DNA of 25,248 nt from Flavobacterium psychrophilum (GTDB lineage: Bacteria > Bacteroidota > Bacteroidia > Flavobacteriales > Flavobacteriaceae). The stretch's first letter is position 1, and each line of letters begins with the position of its first letter. Under the pieces are notes generated by a model that ran no database searches, was not told the DNA's origin, and saw only the letters and a list, made by a program, of their open reading frames with translations. Positions 1 to 7,037 of the stretch are shown piece by piece. The stretch is from the NCBI GenBank assembly GCA_945866505.1, contig CAMBHH010000023.1:1-25248 (forward strand), read 5' to 3'. The translations under genes were made by a program, and so were the position numbers.

Positions 1-1578
1 TGCTGATTTTAAGACGTATTTCCATTTTTTACCAGTAAAAAGCCATTCATCGTCTAGTGAACCTAATCCTGCAACAAGTCTTTGGTCTAAGAACGGTTCT
101 CTACATTCTATCGAAGCGCCCATTGTGCAACGGTCATTTCGGTCGAGTAAGGAGCATAAATAGGTGTGTTGGTCAAAATAAAGTGCTTGTCTTCTTAAAT
201 TATTAGGATATAGCGATTTTGCATCTTCCAAAATTTGCTTTCTGTATTCGTTTATTGGAGGATTAACCATTCCAAAAGTTTTTGCAATGTCTTTTGGGTA
301 AATATTGCAACCATTAAACATCACCAAATCATCATTGTTTTTTATCTGGGAGTACCGTGCCAGTTTTTCATAACGAGGTTTAGACGTAAAATAATCCAAA
401 TGTCCAATAGTTCCTATTGTATTTAATAGGCTTGGATACTTTAATGCTTTGTAACGCACGTAACCACCCATCAATTCATCCGCGCCTTCGCCAGAAAGCA
501 ATACTTTTACGGATGGTTTCGCTAATTGAGAAAGTGCCAAAATATGGGGTTCGCTCAAGTGCATAATGGGTTCATCCTGGAAATAAGTAGAATCGACCAG
601 CTTTTCGAAAAGGATGTTGTCCTCCAATTGCATAGTGTGAAATCCGTAGCCAAATTTATCTGATATCATTTTGGCCAACTGAGATTCGTCGTGTTCTTTT
701 TCTTTGAAACCAATATTAAATGTTTGGATGTCTTTGAAATCTTGTTGATTTAGTGAAGCCAAAATCGAGGAAGAATCTAGTCCGCCACTCAATAAAACAC
801 CAACGGGAACGTCGCTTACCATTCGCAATTTTATCGAATCGTCAAAGGTTTCACGAAACCATTCTACAGGATTTTTAATTTTTGGCTGATTCTGAATTTC
901 AGCTTTTAAATCCCACCATTTTTCTGAAGTAGTTTTTCCACTTTCTTGAATAGTTAGAATATGTCCTGGAAGCACTTTTTTAATGTTTTCATACAACGTA
1001 TTTTCACCAGCCACAAACCGATTAAAGATATATTCTTCCATACCTTCTTTTGCCATTTTTAAAGGAACACCAGCTGTAAAAAGTGCTTTTTGTTCAGACG
1101 CAAAGTAGAAAGTTTCGTTGTAAAACGAATAATATAAAGGTTTGACACCCATTCTGTCGCGAACGGCAGTTAATTTTCGTTCTTTCTTGTCCCAGATCAC
1201 AAATGCAAACATTCCGTTGAGGCGGTTGAGCATTTTTGTACCATACAATTCGAAAAGTTTCATTAAGACCTCGGTATCTGAACTAGTTTTTATGTCAAAT
1301 CCTTTTGCTTTTAGTTCTGGATAAAACTCCTTGAAATTATATATTTCTCCATTGTAGGTCAAAATATACCGTCCATCATCGGATAGAAATGGTTGATGTC
1401 CGGCCGCTGAAACATCCAAAATAGAAAGCCTTCTATGCCCTAAACCAATATTATTTTCGATAAATAAACCTTTGTCGTCAGGACCACGATGTTCGAGCGA
1501 ATCACGCATTTTTGTCAAAATACGTTCGTCTACTTTTTTATTTGATTGCAAATGCAAGATTCCATTAATTCCGCACAT
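1..1578 (-). CDS. asnB: Asparagine synthase (glutamine-hydrolysing), partial at the left edge
   Basis: Class II glutamine amidotransferase fused to an ATP-dependent synthetase domain: ammonia released from glutamine is passed to an AMP-activated aspartate, or to another carboxylate in polysaccharide-linked relatives. The open frame runs 526 codons without a stop from ATG at 1576-1578 to base 1, so the C-terminus is outside the window; the family usually reaches about 600-630 residues. The protein starts M-C-G-I, giving the catalytic Cys2. HRGPDD and the glutaminase motifs YNGEIYN and VRDRMGVKPLYY follow. The synthetase PPi loop LLSGGLDSS lies at about residues 262-270 and SGEGADELMGG near 359. 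The start lies 2 bases beyond the stop of the glycosyltransferase read before it, so the two are probably translationally coupled. That neighbour makes a role in surface glycan amidation possible besides asparagine supply, but this is inference. Confidence 0.93.
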   Translation of the reverse strand, partial: MCGINGILHLQSNKKVDERILTKMRDSLEHRGPDDKGLFIENNIGLGHRRLSILDVSAAGHQPFLSDDGRYILTYNGEIYNFKEFYPELKAKGFDIKTSSDTEVLMKLFELYGTKMLNRLNGMFAFVIWDKKERKLTAVRDRMGVKPLYYSFYNETFYFASEQKALFTAGVPLKMAKEGMEEYIFNRFVAGENTLYENIKKVLPGHILTIQESGKTTSEKWWDLKAEIQNQPKIKNPVEWFRETFDDSIKLRMVSDVPVGVLLSGGLDSSSILASLNQQDFKDIQTFNIGFKEKEHDESQLAKMISDKFGYGFHTMQLEDNILFEKLVDSTYFQDEPIMHLSEPHILALSQLAKPSVKVLLSGEGADELMGGYVRYKALKYPSLLNTIGTIGHLDYFTSKPRYEKLARYSQIKNNDDLVMFNGCNIYPKDIAKTFGMVNPPINEYRKQILEDAKSLYPNNLRRQALYFDQHTYLCSLLDRNDRCTMGASIECREPFLDQRLVAGLGSLDDEWLFTGKKWKYVLKSA

Positions 1579-1580
1579 AG

Positions 1581-2648
1581 TTAATTGGGTTTAGCGTTGT
1601 TAATTAACTCGTGGTACTTGTCGGCAATAATCTTCATATTTATGGCATAATTTGCATTTTCTTCTACAAATTTTCTGTTTTTTAGTACTACCGCATTTCG
1701 ATACTCGTTGTGTTCGTAAGCCCACAGAAGTTCATCAACGAGCATATCAGTGTCATCAATGGTTATCAATTGACCGTTTTCGCGGTGTTTGATCCAGCTT
1801 TGATTTCCTGGAAGATCAGTTACAATTGGATAACAATACGAAGCCATTGCCTCGAATAATGAAGCAGAAACGCCTTCTGTAATAGGCATACTAATATAAA
1901 AATTGGATTGTTGTAACAATTTTGGTAATTCTGTATTTGGAATTCTACCCGTAAAATTAACTTTATTTTCAATATGTAATTGCATTGCCAAATCTTTTAA
2001 TATAGTAAGCAGTTTGCCGTCGCCTACAATCGTCAATTCGAAATCAATGCCTTTTTGGTTTATAACACTAAAGGCTTTGAGGATGGTTTCATGGCGGTAT
2101 TCTGGCATCAACGATCGTGTTACAATTGCAGTTAATTTTTCAGAAGTTTCCTTTTTATAATTACCAAATAGATTAAAATCGATTCCTTTTGGTAACACCA
2201 ATACTTTATTCATGTTTACCTTTGCTTCTTGCATCGAAATGGTCATCACTGGGCCCCAAGCGTGAATCAAATCGGCTTTTTCAAAAGCGTAATGTTGAAT
2301 AACTTTTTTAAGAGGCAATAAAATTGAATTTTCGGGCCACAAATCAGTTCTTCCTTGTTGGGCGATGGCAACGGGTTTTACGCCACATAATGCGGCAAGA
2401 AAGCCATAACTTGTTGTCCTTTCTGCGATTACCATATCGGGTTGCTTCAAGTGGACTAGTTTTCTAATTTGAAATAGAACAGTACAAAACTCTAAAAGTC
2501 TAAAAGTGCGGCTAAATAAATTGTGGTTTGGCGTTTTTAATTCCCAAGTGATAATTTCAAAATCGCCAAATTCTTTTAGACCGTTCATCCAAGTTATAGC
2601 ATCTGCTCTGTAGGTTTCTCCGAGAAAAAGTATCTTTCTTTTTTTCAT
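1581..2648 (-). CDS. GT4-family glycosyltransferase
   Basis: Predicted retaining glycosyltransferase of the GT4/GT-B type, 355 residues, probably acting at the cytoplasmic face of the inner membrane in polysaccharide or glycoprotein-glycan assembly. The N-terminal half has the Rossmann-like start KKRKILFLGETYRAD, and the C-terminal half carries LTIVGDGK at about 206-212. The family's E-x7-E motif is seen as EGVSASLFE (E258, E266), the region that binds the nucleotide-sugar donor. Donor and acceptor cannot be read from sequence. It sits third in a minus-strand operon, 9 bases after DUF2461 and 2 bases before asnB. The nearby asnB suggests membership of a polysaccharide locus continuing past the left edge. 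Confidence 0.87.
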   Translation of the reverse strand: MKKRKILFLGETYRADAITWMNGLKEFGDFEIITWELKTPNHNLFSRTFRLLEFCTVLFQIRKLVHLKQPDMVIAERTTSYGFLAALCGVKPVAIAQQGRTDLWPENSILLPLKKVIQHYAFEKADLIHAWGPVMTISMQEAKVNMNKVLVLPKGIDFNLFGNYKKETSEKLTAIVTRSLMPEYRHETILKAFSVINQKGIDFELTIVGDGKLLTILKDLAMQLHIENKVNFTGRIPNTELPKLLQQSNFYISMPITEGVSASLFEAMASYCYPIVTDLPGNQSWIKHRENGQLITIDDTDMLVDELLWAYEHNEYRNAVVLKNRKFVEENANYAINMKIIADKYHELINNAKPN

Positions 2649-2657
2649 TGTTATAAA

Positions 2658-3332
2658 TTAATCTTCGGAAGCTAGTGCTCGATTGATAAAATCGTTCAAG
2701 GGTTTCAAGACGATTAGTTTTTTAGTCATTTTGGTAACAAAATCTTCTTTGATAACTTCCTCGATATCGAATTTCTGAGAGGTTTCAAAGCTTTTTAATT
2801 TGAGTAATTCAATGGCAGGATGTTCTTTTTCGTATCCTCGTGGAGGATTTTTTAGAATATTTGTTTCATTTCGATCAAAATCTCCAAATTCCTTTTTAAA
2901 GCTCTTTCCATTAAGAATTTCTTCCAAATCTTCGTAGAAATAAGCAATTTCTTTGCGCAATTTTTTTAAATCTTCAGCTTCAGGACAATAGAATCCTCCT
3001 GCTATGAAACTGCCTGCACGAGCAATATGAACATAATAGCCCGACCGATTTTTTCCTTTGGCTCCGCTAGATAACCAAACGCCAATATGATCTTTATAAG
3101 GTGATTTGTCTTTCGAAAATCGGATGTCACGATTAATTCTGAAGGTGCAATTTTTTACTTCAAGCATTTCCAGTGATGGGTCAACTGGCTTCATCGCATC
3201 TAGAAAATCCCCAACCAACTTTTGATAATCTTTTTTGAAAACTTCGTAGCGTTTTTTATTGTCCAAAAACCAATCGCGATTGTTATTGGCTTTTAAATCG
3301 TCAAGAAATTGTAAACTGTCTTTTGAAAGCAT
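2658..3332 (-). CDS. DUF2461 / TIGR02453 family protein
   Basis: Soluble protein of 224 residues with the look of the DUF2461 (TIGR02453) family, whose biochemical role is not established. Features fitting the family are the N-terminal FLDDLKANNNRDWF block, FRINRDIRFSKDKSPYK at about residues 63-79, and the G-x-Y-x-H-I-A region that follows. It has no signal peptide or membrane segment. It is the second gene of the minus-strand operon, 10 bases after the rhodanese-thioredoxin stop and 9 bases before the glycosyltransferase start. Family assignment is by motif memory; function is left open. Confidence 0.85.
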   Translation of the reverse strand: MLSKDSLQFLDDLKANNNRDWFLDNKKRYEVFKKDYQKLVGDFLDAMKPVDPSLEMLEVKNCTFRINRDIRFSKDKSPYKDHIGVWLSSGAKGKNRSGYYVHIARAGSFIAGGFYCPEAEDLKKLRKEIAYFYEDLEEILNGKSFKKEFGDFDRNETNILKNPPRGYEKEHPAIELLKLKSFETSQKFDIEEVIKEDFVTKMTKKLIVLKPLNDFINRALASED

Positions 3333-3342
3333 ATTTCTTAGA

Positions 3343-4056
3343 TTATTGTAATTGTTTTTTCAAATCTTCTTCACTTATATATCCAGAATTTTTCCATTTT
3401 AATTCCTGGTTTTCATATAATAGGAGAGTAGGAAGTTCACTGATTTTCATTTCTTTAATCAACGTTTTATTTTCATCTGCATCTAATCGGATGATAACCA
3501 ATTTGTCTGCCATATCTTTTTGCATTTTATCAAGATAAGGAGCCATTTTTTTGCAAGGTGCACACCATTTAGCATAAAAGTCAATCAATACTTTTTTATT
3601 GGTATTTAATAATTCGGCATATTCCTGGCTACCCATTCCGATAATTTTGTCTGTAGGTTTTGATAAACCAGCTGCATTCCATTTCATCATACCGCCTTCT
3701 AAATTGTAAATATTTTTGAAACCTAGTTCCTCTAATTTTGCAGCGGCTTTGGCACTTCTTCCACCGCTTTTGCAATAGAGAAAAACGGGTTTTGATTTAT
3801 CGAATTTTTCAACATTTGATACAAAATTATCACCTAACCAATTTACGTTTATGGCATGGTCAATATGTTCCGAAGTAAATTCTTCTGGCGTTCTTACATC
3901 TATAATTTGTGCATTGGAAGTTGCTGCAATTTTTTCAGAAAAAGCCTTAGGATCACTGTTTACTATGTTTTTTGACTTTTGCCCTTGGCACGAAAAAATA
4001 GAAACGGAAAGGATTAAAATTAAAAAATTTGGAATTAGTTTCATTATATCTTGCAT
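3343..4056 (-). CDS. Rhodanese-thioredoxin fusion lipoprotein
   Basis: Predicted envelope lipoprotein of 237 residues joining two redox or sulfur domains. A hydrophobic signal ends in a lipobox-like S-I-F-S-C with Cys23, so it is probably lipidated and faces the periplasm. Residues about 31-132 form a rhodanese domain with IIDVRTPEEF and the active loop YCKSGGRS (Cys95). Residues about 143-237 form a thioredoxin domain with WCAPCK (Cys165, Cys168) and the cis-proline loop SELPTLL. All active cysteines are kept, so thiosulfate or persulfide sulfur transfer coupled to thiol-disulfide exchange is plausible. The start could instead be the second Met (codon 5, 4042-4044), which gives a more usual MKLIPN signal start. 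It is the first gene of the operon leading to asnB. Confidence 0.88.
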   Translation of the reverse strand: MQDIMKLIPNFLILILSVSIFSCQGQKSKNIVNSDPKAFSEKIAATSNAQIIDVRTPEEFTSEHIDHAINVNWLGDNFVSNVEKFDKSKPVFLYCKSGGRSAKAAAKLEELGFKNIYNLEGGMMKWNAAGLSKPTDKIIGMGSQEYAELLNTNKKVLIDFYAKWCAPCKKMAPYLDKMQKDMADKLVIIRLDADENKTLIKEMKISELPTLLLYENQELKWKNSGYISEEDLKKQLQ

Positions 4057-4092
4057 TTAATATTAAAGAGGCTAAAATAGGTAATTTCTTTC

Positions 4093-4109
4093 TCAGATTT
4101 AAAATCTGA
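4093..4109 (-). terminator. Inverted repeat after recF, possible weak terminator
   Basis: TCAGATTT at 4093-4100 and AAATCTGA at 4102-4109 form an exact 8-bp inverted repeat around one base, in the 72-bp gap between the recF stop and the rhodanese-thioredoxin start. No run of T follows on the minus strand, so it is a poor intrinsic terminator and could equally be an operator for the downstream operon. Confidence 0.3.
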
Positions 4110-4128
4110 AAGTTAAAATAGTAACAAT

Positions 4129-5208
4129 TTATAGATTGAAAATTTTATAGGTTTGATGGGTCGATTTTACTATTTTTTCGGTTCTTTCAGGATGTGTATC
4201 CGAAATAAATAACTGTCCAAAAGTGTCGCTATTAACCATTTCAACGATTTTGGCAACTCGGCTTTCATCTAATTTGTCGAAAATATCATCAAATAATAAA
4301 ATGGGTTTCAAACCACTTTGTATTTTCAAAAATTCATATTGCGCCAGTTTTAAAGCAATTAAAAATGATTTTTGCTGCCCTTGCGAACCGAATTTTTTAA
4401 TTGGATAATGATCAATTTCAAACGATAAATCATCCTTATGAATTCCAACACTAGTAAAATGCAAAGCCCTGTCTTTATTAATATTTTCTTCTAAAAGCGA
4501 TAGCAAATCATTCTCTACTAATTGACTTTCATAAACCAATTGCACTTTTTCCTGTGAACCAGTTATGGCTTGATGATGGGCACTGAAAATGGGGATGAAC
4601 TGTTCAATAAAATCTTTGCGCTTTTCAAAAATGTATTTTCCAAAAGTATCCAGTTGCTCATTATAAATAGAAAGCGTATCGTTGTCGAAAACATAATTCA
4701 AAGCAAAATATTTCAACAAAGCATTGCGTTGACTCATTACTTTTTGATATTGAATAAGTTGCCTTAAGTATATAGAATCTAATTGCGAAATCACGCTGTC
4801 CATAAACTTTCTGCGAGTTTCGCTACCTTCTGTAATCAAATCTCGGTCGGCTGGAGAAATGATTACTAGAGGAATGAACCCAACGTGTTCCGAAAATTTA
4901 TCGTAGATTTTTCCGTTGCGTTTTAATATTTTTTTCTGTCCTTTCTTTAGGCTGCAAATAATTTGTTCATTTCTTTCGTTGATTTCAAATTCGCCATCGA
5001 TTACAAAAAACTCTTCGCCATGTTTAATGTTTTGTACCGCCAACGGGTTAAAATAACTTTTCCCGTAAGACAAATGATAAATAGCATCCAAGACATTGGT
5101 TTTTCCAATTCCGTTTTTGCCTACAAAACAATTTATTTTAGCGACAAATTCGAACTCTGCTTCAGAAAAATTCTTGTAATTGAATAGGGAAATTTTTTTT
5201 AAATGCAT
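4129..5208 (-). CDS. recF: DNA replication and repair protein RecF
   Basis: SMC-like ATPase of the RecFOR pathway, which loads RecA at single-strand gaps and supports restart of stalled forks. At 359 residues it has the usual RecF length. The Walker A motif is GKNGIGKTN at residues 30-38. The ABC signature is seen as SQGQQ at 275-279, followed by the Walker B region [14 protein letters not shown] at 305-317 and the D-loop/H-loop segment ISDTH at 335-339. The start [14 protein letters not shown] is the standard RecF N-terminus. It is divergent from the TPR gene across a 241-bp gap and ends 72 bases before the next minus-strand gene. It is not beside dnaA or gyrB here. Confidence 0.96.
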   Translation of the reverse strand: MHLKKISLFNYKNFSEAEFEFVAKINCFVGKNGIGKTNVLDAIYHLSYGKSYFNPLAVQNIKHGEEFFVIDGEFEINERNEQIICSLKKGQKKILKRNGKIYDKFSEHVGFIPLVIISPADRDLITEGSETRRKFMDSVISQLDSIYLRQLIQYQKVMSQRNALLKYFALNYVFDNDTLSIYNEQLDTFGKYIFEKRKDFIEQFIPIFSAHHQAITGSQEKVQLVYESQLVENDLLSLLEENINKDRALHFTSVGIHKDDLSFEIDHYPIKKFGSQGQQKSFLIALKLAQYEFLKIQSGLKPILLFDDIFDKLDESRVAKIVEMVNSDTFGQLFISDTHPERTEKIVKSTHQTYKIFNL

Positions 5209-5419
5209 TTTAGGTTTTGCTGGAATAGATAATTTTGCTCTTTCAGATAGTCTTTAAGGAGGGTGCAAATTATCAAAAATTATCGATAAATAGTACCTTT
5301 TGGCACTTTCAAATGGAAAATATTTTTCAAATCGAAACAAAGTAGCACTTAAATAGAGGATAATGTATTTTTATTTGAATATAAAGCCAAATTTTTTATG
5401 ACGATATGAATAAAAATTT

Positions 5420-5427
5420 TATTTTTG
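5420..5427 (+). promoter_or_regulatory. Candidate -7 promoter box for the TPR gene
   Basis: TATTTTTG fits the Bacteroidota -7 consensus TAnnTTTG and lies 22 bases before the ATG at 5450, which would give a leader of about 15 bases. A clear -33 TTG at the right spacing is not seen, so support rests on one box. The rest of the 5209-5449 divergent gap is AT-rich, with a small TTATCGATAA palindrome at about 5280-5289 on the recF side. Confidence 0.4.
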
Positions 5428-5449
5428 CGGCTCACTAAATTAAAATTAA

Positions 5450-6223
5450 ATGGCTACTTATAATAAAAGAGGATACAAACCAGCAAAGGAAAAAGAAGTT
5501 CAAGAAGTAACGGAGGATATTTCTGTATTAGAAAAAAATAGTAAAACTGCTGAAGTTTTCTCTACATTAGATGCAACTGCATCAAAAACAGAAGATTTTG
5601 TAGCCAAAAATCAAAGAATTATTATAGGTGTTGTTAGTGCTATCGCCTTACTGACAGTTGGATATTTGGCCTATCAAAAATTTGTAACCGCACCAAAAGA
5701 AGAAGAAGCTGCAATCGAAATGTTTGTTGCGCAACAAAATTTTCAAAAGGCTACAGAAGGAGTTGCTAGTGATTCCTTATATAAATTAGCTTTAAATGGT
5801 TCGGAAGGTAAATTTGGTTTTGTAAAAATTGCCGATGAATACTCAGGAACCGATGCTGGGAATTTAGCTAATTATTATTCAGGTGTTGCTTATTTGAACA
5901 CCGGAAAATACACAGAAGCTATTGAGTATTTAGGAAAATTCAAATCTGATGACATTGTTTTGAGTGCTATGGCAAAAGGAGCAATAGGAGATGCTTATTC
6001 TCAAAAAAATCAGCCTAAAGAAGCTTTAGAAAATTATATAAAAGCTGCAGAATCTGATAAAAATAATTTTACGACACCGCGTTTCCTGTTGAAAGCAGGA
6101 AAAACAGCTTTGGCACTTGGAAATAAAGAAGATGCGCTTAAATATTTTACAGATATTAAAGACAATTTTGATGCTTCGCCAGAAGCAGCCACAATTGATG
6201 TATTAATTGGATTAGCACAATAA
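5450..6223 (+). CDS. Membrane-anchored tetratricopeptide repeat protein
   Basis: Single-pass inner-membrane protein of 257 residues. The N-terminal 50 residues are charged and presumably cytoplasmic. One hydrophobic helix follows at about residues 56-77, then a periplasmic-side region rich in TPR-like helices. Three TPR units can be traced at about 137-168, 173-203 and 210-243, with the usual G-x-x-x-x-x-x-G-x-Y-x-x-A spacing (for example YLNTGKYTEAIEYL). The layout resembles YfgM/Tetratricopeptide_21-type proteins, which act as envelope protein-interaction scaffolds; that comparison is inference. It lies 82 bases before ribH on the same strand and may share a transcript with it. Confidence 0.85.
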   Translation: MATYNKRGYKPAKEKEVQEVTEDISVLEKNSKTAEVFSTLDATASKTEDFVAKNQRIIIGVVSAIALLTVGYLAYQKFVTAPKEEEAAIEMFVAQQNFQKATEGVASDSLYKLALNGSEGKFGFVKIADEYSGTDAGNLANYYSGVAYLNTGKYTEAIEYLGKFKSDDIVLSAMAKGAIGDAYSQKNQPKEALENYIKAAESDKNNFTTPRFLLKAGKTALALGNKEDALKYFTDIKDNFDASPEAATIDVLIGLAQ

Positions 6224-6248
6224 TATAATTTTAGTTTGCAGATTTTAG

Positions 6249-6300
6249 ATTTAAGATTCGTATTTTTACACTATTAAATATAAACTTTAAAATCTTAAAT
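6249..6300 (+). promoter_or_regulatory. Inverted repeat before ribH with a -7-like box in the loop
   Basis: ATTTAAGATT at 6249-6258 and AATCTTAAAT at 6291-6300 are exact reverse complements, with the right arm ending 5 bases before the ribH ATG. The intervening segment has TATTTTTA at 6261-6268, one base off TAnnTTTG, with a TTTG at 6235-6238. This could be a promoter with operator-like arms or a leader hairpin sequestering the start. It has no resemblance to the FMN (RFN) riboswitch. Confidence 0.3.
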
Positions 6301-6305
6301 TAAAG

Positions 6306-6875
6306 ATGGCAACTATAAATAAAAATTTATCCGAATACGATAAAAACTCAATCCCAGACGCGAAAAATTTTCGGTTTGGGATTGTTGTTTCAGAATGGAA
6401 CGATACAATAACTGAAGGACTTTTCAAAGGAGCAGTTACAGGACTTTTAGAAAATGAAGTGCCATCAGAACATATCTTGAGATGGAATGTTCCAGGGAGT
6501 TTTGAACTCATTTATGGAGCAAAAAAAATGTTACAAACTCAAAATGTAGATGCTGTAATCGCTATTGGTTGTGTCATTCAAGGCGAAACCAAACATTTTG
6601 ATTTTGTGTGTGAAGCGGTTTCACAAGGTATAAAAGACTTGAATGTACAAACTGATATTCCAGTAATTTTTTGCGTTTTGACCGATGATTATCTGCAACA
6701 ATCCATTGACAGAAGCGGCGGAAAGCATGGAAACAAAGGAACCGAAGCCGCTGTTGCAGCTATAAAAATGGCGTATTTAAGACATCAAGCGTCCTTTAGT
6801 CACCAACTCAAAAACCAACAATTATTGTCTACTGGGCCTTTGCAAGTCGAAGGTTTGAAGATGATTGAGCAATAA
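6306..6875 (+). CDS. ribH: 6,7-dimethyl-8-ribityllumazine synthase
   Basis: Riboflavin pathway enzyme condensing 5-amino-6-ribitylamino-uracil with 3,4-dihydroxy-2-butanone 4-phosphate. Family signatures are GIVVSEWN at residues 25-32, PGSFEL at 63-68, GCVIQGETKHFDFV at 88-101 with the proton-transfer His97, and CVLTDDYLQQSIDRSGGKHGNKG at 123-145 with the phosphate-binding Arg136. At 189 residues it is longer than the usual 150-160. The excess is an N-terminal lead of about 20 residues and a C-terminal tail of about 25 residues after KMAYLRHQ. Both may decorate the icosahedral particle, but that is inference. The start is the only in-frame ATG before the core fold. Confidence 0.96.
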   Translation: MATINKNLSEYDKNSIPDAKNFRFGIVVSEWNDTITEGLFKGAVTGLLENEVPSEHILRWNVPGSFELIYGAKKMLQTQNVDAVIAIGCVIQGETKHFDFVCEAVSQGIKDLNVQTDIPVIFCVLTDDYLQQSIDRSGGKHGNKGTEAAVAAIKMAYLRHQASFSHQLKNQQLLSTGPLQVEGLKMIEQ

Positions 6876-6893
6876 AATAAAATTGCAATTCGT

Positions 6894-6937
6894 AAAAACC
6901 TATACTATTCTTGTGATGGTATAGGTTTTTTGATTTT
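6894..6937 (+). terminator. Intrinsic terminator after ribH
   Basis: Arms at 6894-6905 (AAAAACCTATAC) and 6919-6930 (GTATAGGTTTTT) pair perfectly over 12 bp and are followed by a T-rich run through 6940. It lies about 20 bases after the ribH stop, so it separates the TPR-ribH unit from mutL. The A-rich left arm means it could also work in the opposite direction. Confidence 0.8.
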
Positions 6938-6977
6938 TTTATGATTTATTATGGTAGTAATCCCAATAGAAAATACT

Positions 6978-6985
6978 TAAATTTG
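6978..6985 (+). promoter_or_regulatory. Candidate -7 promoter box for mutL
   Basis: TAAATTTG matches TAnnTTTG exactly and sits after the ribH terminator and 52 bases before the mutL ATG. A good -33 TTG is not visible. A start near 6992 would place the ATAAACC repeat pair inside the mutL leader. Confidence 0.4.
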
Positions 6986-6998
6986 CTCACTTCGGATT

Positions 6999-7022
6999 AA
7001 ACTATAAACCATAAACAAAATA
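6999..7022 (+). repeat. ATAAACC heptamer repeat before mutL
   Basis: The stretch AAACTATAAACCATAAAC plus AAAATA contains two adjacent 7-nt units, ATAAACC at 7004-7010 and ATAAACA at 7011-7017. It ends 15 bases before the mutL ATG. Nearly the same string, with one extra unit, precedes the EEP gene at 10657-10687, and the core ATAAACCATAAA precedes dapB in the sense orientation. Confidence 0.7.
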
Positions 7023-7037
7023 TCTTAAACTGAACTA

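Noticed and set aside
848-861. GGTTTCACGAAACC as a possible parS site
   Set aside because: It is 14 bases rather than 16, lacks the central CGTG symmetry of the known parS, and lies inside asnB about 15 kb from parAB. I found no better candidate in the window.
1903-2160. Plus-strand short open frame within the glycosyltransferase gene
   Set aside because: It is antisense to a conserved gene and has no homology I can recognise, as with the other short frames on strands opposite real genes.
5262-5295. DnaA boxes or an origin beside recF
   Set aside because: The TTATC-containing strings do not match TTATNCACA, and dnaA, dnaN and gyrB are not adjacent.
6224-6305. FMN riboswitch before ribH
   Set aside because: The 82-base gap is too short and too AT-rich for the conserved RFN element; only a simple inverted repeat is seen.
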